DNA of 35,811 bases from a virus, in IMG/VR virus record IMGVR_UViG_3300006875_000061, positions 1-35,811 of that record; one strand, 5' to 3'. The notes under the pieces are model-generated. The model was not told where the DNA came from. It ran no database searches and was given only the letters and a program-made list of their open reading frames with translations. The translations under genes and the position numbers were made by a program. Shown one piece after another: positions 21,920 through 29,346 of this stretch; positions within the stretch are counted from its first letter, which is position 1; each line of letters starts with the position of its first letter.

Positions 21920-21927
21920 TAATTTTG
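21920..21927 (+). promoter_or_regulatory. -7 element of the repressor promoter
   Basis: TAATTTTG matches TAnnTTTG and lies 28 nt before the repressor ATG. The nearest upstream TTTG (21902-21905) is only 14 nt away instead of 19, so the -33 element is poor. A weak or activator-dependent promoter would suit a maintained repressor. Confidence 0.45.
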
Positions 21928-21954
21928 TAAACACAATTTTTAAATACCCCCAAA

Positions 21955-22347
21955 ATGAAAACTACCCCAGAAGAGCATCGCGGCAAAATTGTTTTGCAGC
22001 GCATTAACGATTGCGGTTTTAGTAAAAAAGCTGTTTATAAAGCCTTAAAAAAATCACAGGTAACGCTTGACGCTTGGCTTGAAAACCCTCGCCTTGGCTA
22101 TGAACAAATAAGAAAAATAGGGAAAATTATTAATTATGACTTTGCTCGCGACTTTCCGCAAATGGCTCCATTAACACATAATGAGTTAATTTCGGGCACG
22201 GCAAACAAAACTGCAGTTGTATATGAAAAGCCTGAAACAAAGGTCAAGTGCTGGCAAATGCTGGAGGAAATGCGCGGCAAATACATTCACCTCCTGGAAG
22301 AAAACAAGGCATTATCATCAGCCTATATTTCACTGCTCAACAAATAA
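21955..22347 (+). CDS. CI-like repressor, helix-turn-helix protein
   Basis: A 130-aa regulator, one of only two plus-strand genes. Residues 10-55 (KIVLQRINDCGFSKKAVYKA; LKKSQVTLDAWLENPRLGYE) form a helix-turn-helix, followed by a typical 'QIRKIGKIINYDFARDFPQM' segment seen in Bacteroidota phage and mobile-element regulators. The C-terminal 50 residues are helical (LEEMRGKYIHLLEENKALSS), probably for dimerisation. There is no LexA/CI-type protease domain, so induction by RecA self-cleavage is unlikely. It faces the early operon across a 193-bp control region and probably maintains lysogeny. Confidence 0.7.
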   Translation: MKTTPEEHRGKIVLQRINDCGFSKKAVYKALKKSQVTLDAWLENPRLGYEQIRKIGKIINYDFARDFPQMAPLTHNELISGTANKTAVVYEKPETKVKCWQMLEEMRGKYIHLLEENKALSSAYISLLNK

Positions 22348-22375
22348 TTTACAACAGCCGGAAACGGCTTGTAAA
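22348..22375 (+). terminator. hairpin after the repressor
   Basis: TTTACAACAGCCG and CGGCTTGTAAA pair around GAAA, with one bulged C, directly after the repressor stop codon. No strong T-run follows, so termination would be modest; the fold may instead stabilise the transcript end. Confidence 0.5.
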
Positions 22376-22392
22376 TAAAATGACTATCTATT

Positions 22393-22431
22393 TAATAAAC
22401 AGTAAGTAAGTTGTTTACTTACTGTTTATTA
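22393..22431. repeat. 17-bp perfect palindrome between the plus-strand genes
   Basis: The arms at 22393-22409 and 22415-22431 (core AACAGTAAGTAA with TTACTTACTGTT) are fully complementary around GTTGT. It lies 26 nt upstream of the -33 element of the next promoter. It could be an operator for a dimer, or a terminator/processing hairpin. The AGTAAGTAA word also gives it internal 4-nt repeats. Confidence 0.6.
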
Positions 22432-22456
22432 TAGGCACTTTAAAAAACATTAATTA

Positions 22457-22487
22457 TTTGATTTTCAAATAATTACAAATATATTTG
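22457..22487 (+). promoter_or_regulatory. consensus Bacteroidota promoter for the 185-aa gene
   Basis: TTTG at 22457-22460 and TATATTTG at 22480-22487 are separated by exactly 19 nt. This matches the Bacteroidota consensus fully and is the best promoter in the window. The start site would be near 22494, about 10 nt before the ATG at 22505, so the leader is very short or nearly absent. Confidence 0.75.
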
Positions 22488-22504
22488 CAATTCATTTCTA
22501 ACAA

Positions 22505-23062
22505 ATGAAAGTAATAACATTCCGAAACTACCAACACCCCAACCTTGCATCAAGGTTTACCCGCGACAGAAAATACCACTTCTGGATACCAGGCAAAACG
22601 TTTTATTTTGGCAGTGAGCGCAAATGCCTTGCGTTTATGGCTGAAACAAGCCGCTTTTTCTCAGATAAGTTTATTGAGTTAAACGACCTGTATGGCGAAA
22701 TATTTACAATGTGGCGCGGATTGTGGCTTTACGACCTTGGCGCTGATGAGCGCAGAATAGTTGAAAGCATTAACACTATTGAGTTATATATGAACCGTGC
22801 CCACAATTACGGCACATCTCACGATAATAGCCTGCCCGTGCGTGCCCTGCTTACCGTATGCGATACTATGGTGCAAACTTGCGAGCTTATGCGCCAGCAG
22901 CACGATAAGCGCAGCAGCACCGCATTAAAAAAGAAAGCGCGATCTTTTCAGATACGCGCCATCTCTATCAAATACCAGTTTGAAAACTACAAAGGCCCCG
23001 ATGAGCTTACAATACCTGATGAGTATTTAATTGAGCAGGAACTGGAAGCCGCAAACATTTAA
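22505..23062 (+). CDS. lysogeny-region protein of unknown function
   Basis: A 185-aa cytosolic protein, plus strand. No family recognised. The N-terminus (VITFRNYQHPNLASRFTRDR) is basic. The centre contains helical repeats with many aromatic residues (MAETSRFFSDKFIELNDLYG; FTMWRGLWLYDLGADERRIV) and the rest is helical (VCDTMVQTCELMRQQHDKRS). A perfect host-type promoter drives it independently of the repressor, so it is probably expressed in the lysogen. That makes superinfection immunity or host-benefit functions reasonable guesses. Its 3' end overlaps the convergent minus-strand gene by 4 bp. Confidence 0.65.
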   Translation: MKVITFRNYQHPNLASRFTRDRKYHFWIPGKTFYFGSERKCLAFMAETSRFFSDKFIELNDLYGEIFTMWRGLWLYDLGADERRIVESINTIELYMNRAHNYGTSHDNSLPVRALLTVCDTMVQTCELMRQQHDKRSSTALKKKARSFQIRAISIKYQFENYKGPDELTIPDEYLIEQELEAANI

Positions 23063-23322
23063 TCCTTGCTTATGTGCCTGGAAGAAGAAAACTCCTCCAT
23101 ATCACTTACAAAATCGCCAAGCAGCTTTACTGTAGTTACTAGCTCGGCTCTGTCTGTACCTGTTATGTGTGCCATATCCGGGCTTTGCATAGCATAGGTA
23201 AGCAAATCAAATAATGCGGTGCGTGTTGTTTTTGAATTACTCCAGAAATAAAATTCATTAATTCTTTTCTGCAAATCTGCCAGGTCTGGCATTTGTTGAT
23301 TGTGTTTTTTTGCGTTCTGCAT
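23059..23322 (-). CDS. small hypothetical protein with structured leader
   Basis: An 87-aa, mostly helical protein (PDLADLQKRINEFYFWSNSK; TTRTALFDLLTYAMQSPDMA; VTTVKLLGDFVSDMEEFSSS). Function unknown. It is the only gene of its unit: a promoter at 23474-23504 and the folded leader at 23348-23469 precede it, and it ends convergently with the 185-aa gene. The long folded leader suggests regulated expression. An alternative in-frame start at residue 11 (MPDLADLQ) is possible. Confidence 0.6.
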   Translation of the reverse strand: MQNAKKHNQQMPDLADLQKRINEFYFWSNSKTTRTALFDLLTYAMQSPDMAHITGTDRAELVTTVKLLGDFVSDMEEFSSSRHISKD

Positions 23323-23347
23323 TTTATTATGTATTTATTTAGAATCA

Positions 23348-23469
23348 GAAAGGGGCTGCAGAACGCTCACCAGCCGTAGCTAGCGATAATTACCGGTCTG
23401 GTTACCCGGCTCCCCTTTCCTTTTCGTTAAGTTATATTAGTAGTGCTACAAAGAACGATGAGCGTCTGC
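23348..23469 (-). ncRNA. candidate structured leader RNA with pseudoknot
   Basis: Read on the minus strand from the predicted start near 23468, the RNA opens with GCAGACGCTCA (23469-23459), which pairs with TGAGCGTTCTGC at 23369-23358, one bulge allowed. GAAAGGGG (minus, 23419-23412) pairs with CCCCTTTC (23355-23348), and AGCCG with CGGCT (23411-23407 with 23376-23372) stacks directly on it. The 5'-end helix uses the bulge of the second, so together they form a pseudoknot. The ATG at 23322 lies 26 nt beyond. It may be a cis-regulatory leader or a separate small RNA. Pairing is seen; function is not known. Confidence 0.5.
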
Positions 23470-23473
23470 ACTG

Positions 23474-23504
23474 CAAAGATTAGAATAGTTTTTGAATTGG
23501 CAAA
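23474..23504 (-). promoter_or_regulatory. promoter for the structured leader and 87-aa gene
   Basis: On the minus strand, TTTG (23504-23501), 19 nt, then AATCTTTG (23481-23474). It has the same spacing as the early promoter and differs from the consensus -7 element only in its first base, as that promoter also does. Its predicted start coincides with the 5' strand of the leader's first helix. Confidence 0.6.
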
Positions 23505-23506
23505 AT

Positions 23507-24175
23507 TTATTTTTTTAAAGAGCTACCATCATTAAAAATAATTGCGTTTGGAAACCAACACGGTTTCATTGTAGCAGTATCCTTTTTTATGATTTCAGCA
23601 ATGGTTTCAGGTGTCTTAAATCCTGATTTCACACTAATATAAACACTTGCTTGAGGCTCAATATCCTGCTCTGTTTCTACTCTAATAAAATCAATTTGCC
23701 TGTCAAATATATCATCAAGCCCAAACCTGCCATCTACGCCTATAATTTTTTTATTTGTATTGTTTGTAATGGTAAGTTTATAAATAAGATCTGGGTAGTA
23801 TTTGTCATTTGTTTTGGTTATTTCAATAATCCTAATTGCAACTGCCGCCTTTAATTTTGCCTCATTCTCCTTTTCCGCAATAGCAATCGAATCGGCCACA
23901 AATGCTTCTCTTTCTTTTTTTATTTTTTCTACTGCAAGTAATTTGTTTGCATCATCTATGATTTGCCTATATGTTTTCCCATCCACTACATCGCCAAATA
24001 TAGCAGATCTAAGCAAATACATATTTATAATGTAAGCTGCGCTGTCAACTTCATTGTCCGCGCTTATGTCTTGGAGGTCTTTTGGCAGTGTTGTAGCGTT
24101 ATAATTTCTATCAAGCGGCTTTTTACACGATATCAAAACTACTACTGTAAGCAATAAAAATATGATTTTTCTCAT
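23507..24175 (-). CDS. lipoprotein, probable lysogenic-conversion or exclusion protein
   Basis: A 222-aa protein starting at the ATG at 24175 (MRKIIFLLLTVVVLISCKKP). The N-terminus is a clear lipoprotein signal with lipobox LISC; a longer frame to 24229 is rejected because it would bury the signal. The mature part has a charged helix (VEKIKKEREAFVADSIAIAE) and a C-terminal beta-domain (LTITNNTNKKIIGVDGRFGL; VYISVKSGFKTPETIAEIIK). It is membrane-bound, outside the cytoplasm. Its position after the tape measure, at the end of the tail operon, is typical of accessory 'moron' genes. Superinfection exclusion is a reasonable guess, not demonstrated. It overlaps the small upstream gene as ATGA. Confidence 0.7.
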   Translation of the reverse strand: MRKIIFLLLTVVVLISCKKPLDRNYNATTLPKDLQDISADNEVDSAAYIINMYLLRSAIFGDVVDGKTYRQIIDDANKLLAVEKIKKEREAFVADSIAIAEKENEAKLKAAVAIRIIEITKTNDKYYPDLIYKLTITNNTNKKIIGVDGRFGLDDIFDRQIDFIRVETEQDIEPQASVYISVKSGFKTPETIAEIIKKDTATMKPCWFPNAIIFNDGSSLKK

Positions 24176-24330
24176 GTTTTTTTGGTTATTCGTTTCAGCA
24201 AATCTATTGCAACTGTTTTTAATAACCAAAAGGGTGCAAGAATTAACCGCGAGCGCGGATGTATGTAATGGCGGTTACACCATTGCTCATATGTTTCTTC
24301 ATCTTCCTGCGAGTGTTTTAATTTCGTCAT
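24172..24330 (-). CDS. 52-aa linker gene between tape measure and lipoprotein
   Basis: A 52-codon frame beginning inside the tape-measure gene (ATG at 24330, overlap 32 bp) and ending in an ATGA overlap with the lipoprotein start: MTKLKHSQEDEETYEQWCNR ... HYIHPRSRLILAPFWLLKTV ... AIDLLKRITKKT. It has a hydrophobic segment (LILAPFWLLKTVAIDLL) between charged ends. It fills the interval exactly, which supports a real, translationally coupled gene. Function unknown; perhaps a membrane-associated small protein. Confidence 0.6.
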   Translation of the reverse strand: MTKLKHSQEDEETYEQWCNRHYIHPRSRLILAPFWLLKTVAIDLLKRITKKT

Positions 24331-26794
24331 ACTCTGCCTGTTTTTGTACTAATCCGCTGCGCCCCGTAAGGCTTACTTCTGCTTTTAATACGTTTTGTTT
24401 TTTAGCAACCGTTTTCTTTAGGTCGGAAACTTCCGCAATAAGCGCATCAAATTTTTTATACATCATTTTATCTGCACCGCCCATAGCGCCTGCAGCGCCA
24501 CCGCCTGCCCTCGCAACCGATGCATTTGCCACATCAAAGTTAAGCAATTTAGGTAATAACCGATTTGGTATGCCTCCCAGCTGTGCGTTTACATCAGCCG
24601 GCACTATGCGCTCGCCCTCGTTCAAATATGCCGGTATGGTATCAACGCCTCGCGGATTTTTACCCCTGTCAACATACTCAACACCCTTTTCAAACTCGGG
24701 CATAGGCTGGCTTTCAATAGCTGCAATTTGCACCGCACCGGCAGCTGCAGCAAGGGCAGCAAATACAGCGCCAACTATAAAGTTGGGAGCTGTGGCAAAT
24801 GCATTCACAACTGATAAGGCTGTGTTTATTATGGCGGTGGCAATAGCTGCGTTTTGCTGCTTTTTCCACTGATCTTCTTTTATGGCCTTCTCCTTTATCC
24901 TTTTTTCCTCATCAAGCGCAGCCATTTTTTTATCAAACTCAGCTTGCGTTATAAGATGGTTGTTAAATTGCTTCTGAAGTGCGGCCTTTTTTGCATCCGT
25001 TTGCCTATTTATATTATTGATTTCGGTTTCAGTATTATTGTCTGAAACCTGTTGCAGCCCGCCCATAATTCCTGCAATCTCGCTATACAAGCTACTTATA
25101 AGGTCGTGTATTTTTTTAAGTTTTGCCTTCCACGCAGCTAGCTCTTTTTTATCGTGCTTTCCCTGAGCTAATAGTGCATCAGCGTTTTGCTTTTCTATAA
25201 TTGCCGCAACCTCAATACCCATTGCCGCCCGCAGCATCTCGGTGTCTAATCCATTCTTTTTAGCAAGGTCAATAAGCGTTTGCCATTTCTTTTTAGCGGC
25301 ATCAATTTCGGCATCGCCCTCACTGAGCAGCGCCACCCTTATTTCCTCCTGAGCATCTGCGCGGCTTTTTACTTCTTCATCCTCATATTTTTTGCGGATG
25401 GCAGCCAACTCCTCACCTCTGAGCAGTTCTATTTCTACCAGTTGCTCGGTATGGCCTACAGCATCTGCCTTTAATTTATCGTATTGTAAATTGGTTTCCG
25501 CTTCCTCTTTTGCCTGCTCACTCATGCGGCTCATGGCAATATTACTGCGCAACTCATTAAGCTTTTCTTCCAGCGCCATCAGGTCCTCAATAGCCTTTTG
25601 CTTTTTTGCTTCGCGCGCAGCCGCTTCTTTATCTTCTTTTACATCAAGCTTACTGCCCTTGTTTTTTATTTCCTGCAGTTTAAGCTGGTGGTCAACCTGT
25701 AGCTGAGCTACAACGCTTTCTTGGTCGGCTATTTTTTGTTGCTCCTCTTTATTATCATCTACAAATTTGCTTTGTTCCTGCATTAAGCGCAGTTTTTCTT
25801 GCTGCAGCTTAAGCGTTTCTTCGCTCATGGCAATTTCAATGGCGTTGGCTTCTTCCAGCGCCTTTTGCCGCTCACCAATAGCAAGGTTTAAATCCTTTGT
25901 TTTTGAAATCAATAAATCTACCTGCCCGGCTCTGGTAATATTTAGCGTTTGCAGCCTGCGCTCCTCTTTAGCCACTTTTTGCAAAGCCTCAGTAATTTCA
26001 TATTGAGCTTTTGCCATTTCTCCAAAACCTTTGGCAGCCTGCACAGTTTTATCGTATAGGTTTTCAACTCCTGTGCCTGCCTGTATTGCACCATCCCTTA
26101 TTTTCTTCCAGTCGCGGTTTAAAATTCCTTCCAGTATTAGCCCAAAAGCAGTAAACCTGTTTATAAGGTTTTGTTTTACAAAATCAGCAAGGTCGCTAAG
26201 AGCCTGCCTTGGGTTACTGAATGCGGCAATCATTGCTTTGCCAACACCCACCAGCTTATCCATTAAAAAGCCCACAGCCGTGCCCAACACAGCTGTTATG
26301 CGCTCCATCAGCTCCATTACTGTATTGTTTTGCTTAAAAGCCTCCCACAACGCAAGTAATATGGATGCTAAGAACAGCAGAGGGTTTGTTTCAATTATTT
26401 TGCCCAGCGACTTAAACGCGCCACCAAGCAAACCGGTGCCACCCTTTACTTCGGCCATGCGGTCTTTTACATCTGCTATTGCTTTTGCGTTATCTTTAAA
26501 AGCTTTAGTTCCGGGTGTTAAATCCTTTTGAATAGAGGTAAGTTTTTTTAACTCATTACCAAGCTGGCGCAAGGTAAGCCCGTTTAAACCTATCTCGTTG
26601 CGCAAGGCGCTCATTTTATTCTCTACATCCTTAAGCTTATTGTTGGCTGCAATGTATTCCTCCGTGCCTTTTTTAAGGCCTTTCATTTTATCTCGCAGGT
26701 TAAACGCTTCCTGATCAAGTGCCGCCAGTTGTTTTTTTGCAGCACTGCCGTTAATAGTTACCCTTAGTTGTACTTCATCTGTTTTTACGCTCAT
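24299..26794 (-). CDS. tape measure protein
   Basis: The 831-aa protein that sets tail length and fills the tail tube. The N-terminal third is a long coiled coil (QLAALDQEAFNLRDKMKGLK onward). A hydrophobic helix occurs near 135-155 (NPLLFLASILLALWEAF) and a cluster near 645-700 (AAIATAIINTALSVVNAFAT; GAVFAALAAAAGAVQIAAIE), the usual membrane-active segments. Between them lie long Glu/Lys/Gln-rich coiled coils. The C-terminal part has a Gly-rich stretch (ARAGGGAAGAMGGADKMMYK). At roughly 1.5 A per residue this length implies a tail of about 120 nm, a siphovirus-like value (inference). It overlaps the upstream gene by 4 bp. Confidence 0.85.
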   Translation of the reverse strand: MSVKTDEVQLRVTINGSAAKKQLAALDQEAFNLRDKMKGLKKGTEEYIAANNKLKDVENKMSALRNEIGLNGLTLRQLGNELKKLTSIQKDLTPGTKAFKDNAKAIADVKDRMAEVKGGTGLLGGAFKSLGKIIETNPLLFLASILLALWEAFKQNNTVMELMERITAVLGTAVGFLMDKLVGVGKAMIAAFSNPRQALSDLADFVKQNLINRFTAFGLILEGILNRDWKKIRDGAIQAGTGVENLYDKTVQAAKGFGEMAKAQYEITEALQKVAKEERRLQTLNITRAGQVDLLISKTKDLNLAIGERQKALEEANAIEIAMSEETLKLQQEKLRLMQEQSKFVDDNKEEQQKIADQESVVAQLQVDHQLKLQEIKNKGSKLDVKEDKEAAAREAKKQKAIEDLMALEEKLNELRSNIAMSRMSEQAKEEAETNLQYDKLKADAVGHTEQLVEIELLRGEELAAIRKKYEDEEVKSRADAQEEIRVALLSEGDAEIDAAKKKWQTLIDLAKKNGLDTEMLRAAMGIEVAAIIEKQNADALLAQGKHDKKELAAWKAKLKKIHDLISSLYSEIAGIMGGLQQVSDNNTETEINNINRQTDAKKAALQKQFNNHLITQAEFDKKMAALDEEKRIKEKAIKEDQWKKQQNAAIATAIINTALSVVNAFATAPNFIVGAVFAALAAAAGAVQIAAIESQPMPEFEKGVEYVDRGKNPRGVDTIPAYLNEGERIVPADVNAQLGGIPNRLLPKLLNFDVANASVARAGGGAAGAMGGADKMMYKKFDALIAEVSDLKKTVAKKQNVLKAEVSLTGRSGLVQKQAEYDEIKTLAGR

Positions 26795-27210
26795 GGTTTC
26801 TCGGCTTGTTTCATTTTATTAATTACTTCCTCCTGATAATTGCTGGCAAGGCGCATCAGCAATCGGTTAATGGTTCCGTAAGCGGGCTTTGCATACCAGC
26901 GTTTTGGCTTGCGCCCGTTGGCTATTTTGCGCCCGCTTTGGTTTGCTATTGCTGTTGAGCGTTTGCCTTTATGGTATCCGCGCCCGGCACCCATATCTGT
27001 AAATCTGCCACGGGTTAAAAAGCTAAGCTCATAAACACCCATGCTGTTATCGCTTGCGGCTTTAGCCTTACCCATAAGCGACTGCATCAGCTCATCGGTA
27101 ACACCCACCCCGTTTAATCGCAGCGCTTTTTCAAGGCTTTGGCGCAGGTAGTTATCATACCAATCCAGCTCAGCCTGTACAAATTTTTCTTTATGCTCGC
27201 TGCGTGCCAT
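26791..27210 (-). CDS. putative minor tail / head-tail protein
   Basis: A 139-aa basic protein. The N-terminus is helical (EHKEKFVQAELDWYDNYLRQ). A central Gly/Arg-rich loop (FLTRGRFTDMGAGRGYHKGK) is followed by KPKRWYAKPAYGTINRLLMR and a C-terminal helix. Loops of this kind occur in small tail-completion and adaptor proteins, but no definite family is visible. It sits between the 711-aa tail protein and the tape measure, whose start overlaps its stop. Confidence 0.6.
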   Translation of the reverse strand: MARSEHKEKFVQAELDWYDNYLRQSLEKALRLNGVGVTDELMQSLMGKAKAASDNSMGVYELSFLTRGRFTDMGAGRGYHKGKRSTAIANQSGRKIANGRKPKRWYAKPAYGTINRLLMRLASNYQEEVINKMKQAEKP

Positions 27211-29346
27211 TTACAGTATTTTACAAAGTTCGGCTTCCGCTACCTCAGTCTTTTCACTGCTTACCTCAATGGTTAGCTTTTTTACAATGTGCTCAACATT
27301 TCTTACGCTTTTTTTACGCGAAAAAAGGTAGTTAAACGCATCGTTTATATTTAAATTAAAGTTCCGGATAATGGTTTCGGTATTCATAAGAAACGGAATC
27401 CATTTGCTCCAGCAGAATTTGTAAAGCCCGTAAGTATCTTCATCAAGTCTTAAAGACAAATCGCCAACCAAGTTACCCTCATAATCGTAATTATAAGAGC
27501 TGGCAAACGGGTATGGCCTTGCGCCCGAATCGTTATAGAGCCCATGCCATATGAATAAACGTATTGGTGAATTGTTAAGCCCAACGTCAAAAGCGGCTGA
27601 GCTTCCGGACTGCTCGATGGCTGGAGCAAGTATTGTAACCCCATCCCTTGTTTTTTCTCTTGCAAGCAAAGGTGCAGCAGCTGTTATAATCTCGTTTCCT
27701 CCACTGCCTTTAATTATGTCATAATAATTATCACACAGGCGCTGCCAAACAAAATCAGAATCCGAAACATAAACGCTGTTGTTATTTGAAATAATTGCAA
27801 GCTGATTAATTTCGGTTGCAGTAGGCAGGTCTGCAGCTGTTGCATACTCACCTATTTGTGTGTATTGACTAAGGTTTATAAAATTGTTGTCGGCAAGCGC
27901 ATCGTTATCAAACGTAAAGTTTAATTTATAGCCCTTACCATCATTCACATCAATTTCATAGGATTTAAGTGCTTTTGTTGTAAGGTCGTCTGTAGTTGCA
28001 TCAAGTACATCCTCGCAAAAGTCCATGCGCACCGTTTTATCGGTAGGGTTATAATCAATACGGAGGTTGAAAAATTTGCGGATAGCCACAATAAAATCCC
28101 TTACCGTAACATCAGGAACGTGATTAGAATAAGTAATGCTTGGGTTATAGGCATTAAGCGCTTCGTCAGAAAGGTTGCGGAAGGTTGCGTTACCGGTAAT
28201 GGTGAACGGGTCAAACTGTGTTTGCATCCCCACTGTTAAATACCATATCCGCACAGTTACTTTTTGCGCAGCCGTTTTTGCAACCGTAGCGAATGTGTAG
28301 CTGTAATCCAAATTGGGACCAGAGTGGTTAAATGTATTATAAGCCTCTTCCGATGAATCAACATAAATACTTACCCGCAACTGGCCAAGAGTATATAACT
28401 GAGCAAATTCAAAATGAAGATTAACGCTAACTTGTATCATGCCAGCCGTTGCCGCGCTATTGTATTCAAATGTGGATGTGTTAAAAGCGTTGCCTAAATC
28501 TGAAAAATCACCGGTTGTATCATCATTAAACTCAATTATTGCGGGAGCCATCAGCCCAACACCGCCCGCGTTTATTTGCTGCGTTGTTAGCCTGCCAACA
28601 TAAGCCATGTATCTATCTTCGCCCATTTTATCGAGCGCATAATTGTTGTACAGCAATACCTTTTTTATCTGGGCATTATTTACAAATGAGCCACCTAGCG
28701 TATAGCCCAAATATGAAAACAGATTTTTTAAAACAAATACAAGGTAAAGCTGCGGGCTTAAGTTATTGTTATTATAGGGCAGGTAATCGCTGTCACTTGT
28801 TTGGTTTTTCATAAAACTTTGAGCCACACCCGCCCAAAAATTTACAACACCCCAAAAATTGTCGTTACTACTTCCGTAAAATACGCTGTTTATAATAGAT
28901 GGGAAATTGTAGTTTACTTCCGGATATGTTTTTGTAACCACATCGTTCGCATGGTCAACTATGGTATCGGAGTCGGGTATTCCAATAAAATCAACTCCTC
29001 CAGAAATTACTTCAGGCAGTCGCTTATCAAGCGCATCAACAGGGAAGCCATTTACTACAAAGGAGCAAGTGATTTTTTCGCTACCCGTTTTTGTCGTTAC
29101 CAGTTTACCTGACAATTCCTTACCATGCAAAACCACAGTTGCATCATACGCTCTGCGCTTGTTTTTTATATCAATAAAGTGGCAATAGTCAAGCACCTTG
29201 CCGTTTTCATCCGCGGGTAAATCAAAATTCCAAACCAAGCCCGCAGCTATGTTTTCAAAATCAAATGCCGAGTTTACAAGCTCAAACTGCAGCTTTATCC
29301 CTGGCGGTAGTGTCAGCGATTGTTCGTTTACTTTTATCTCTATCAT
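27211..29346 (-). CDS. large tail / baseplate protein
   Basis: A 711-aa protein, probably the distal tail or baseplate hub. The N-terminal 110 residues (IEIKVNEQSLTLPPGIKLQF; VWNFDLPADENGKVLDYCHF; VLHGKELSGKLVTTKTGSEK) form a beta-rich domain like those of tail-tip proteins in Bacteroidota phages. Near 430-470 VRDFIVAIRKFFNLRIDYNP and DKTVRMDFCEDVL resemble hub-type domains. Long Asn/Tyr-rich beta segments follow. It overlaps the 518-aa gene upstream by 4 bp. By position it is more likely tail-tip than fibre. Confidence 0.65.
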   Translation of the reverse strand: MIEIKVNEQSLTLPPGIKLQFELVNSAFDFENIAAGLVWNFDLPADENGKVLDYCHFIDIKNKRRAYDATVVLHGKELSGKLVTTKTGSEKITCSFVVNGFPVDALDKRLPEVISGGVDFIGIPDSDTIVDHANDVVTKTYPEVNYNFPSIINSVFYGSSNDNFWGVVNFWAGVAQSFMKNQTSDSDYLPYNNNNLSPQLYLVFVLKNLFSYLGYTLGGSFVNNAQIKKVLLYNNYALDKMGEDRYMAYVGRLTTQQINAGGVGLMAPAIIEFNDDTTGDFSDLGNAFNTSTFEYNSAATAGMIQVSVNLHFEFAQLYTLGQLRVSIYVDSSEEAYNTFNHSGPNLDYSYTFATVAKTAAQKVTVRIWYLTVGMQTQFDPFTITGNATFRNLSDEALNAYNPSITYSNHVPDVTVRDFIVAIRKFFNLRIDYNPTDKTVRMDFCEDVLDATTDDLTTKALKSYEIDVNDGKGYKLNFTFDNDALADNNFINLSQYTQIGEYATAADLPTATEINQLAIISNNNSVYVSDSDFVWQRLCDNYYDIIKGSGGNEIITAAAPLLAREKTRDGVTILAPAIEQSGSSAAFDVGLNNSPIRLFIWHGLYNDSGARPYPFASSYNYDYEGNLVGDLSLRLDEDTYGLYKFCWSKWIPFLMNTETIIRNFNLNINDAFNYLFSRKKSVRNVEHIVKKLTIEVSSEKTEVAEAELCKIL

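Noticed and set aside
24162-24872. Long plus-strand open frame (236 aa) opposite the tape measure gene
   Set aside because: It is antisense to a strongly supported tape measure gene, has low-complexity Ala/Ser/Pro composition and no promoter or ribosome site.
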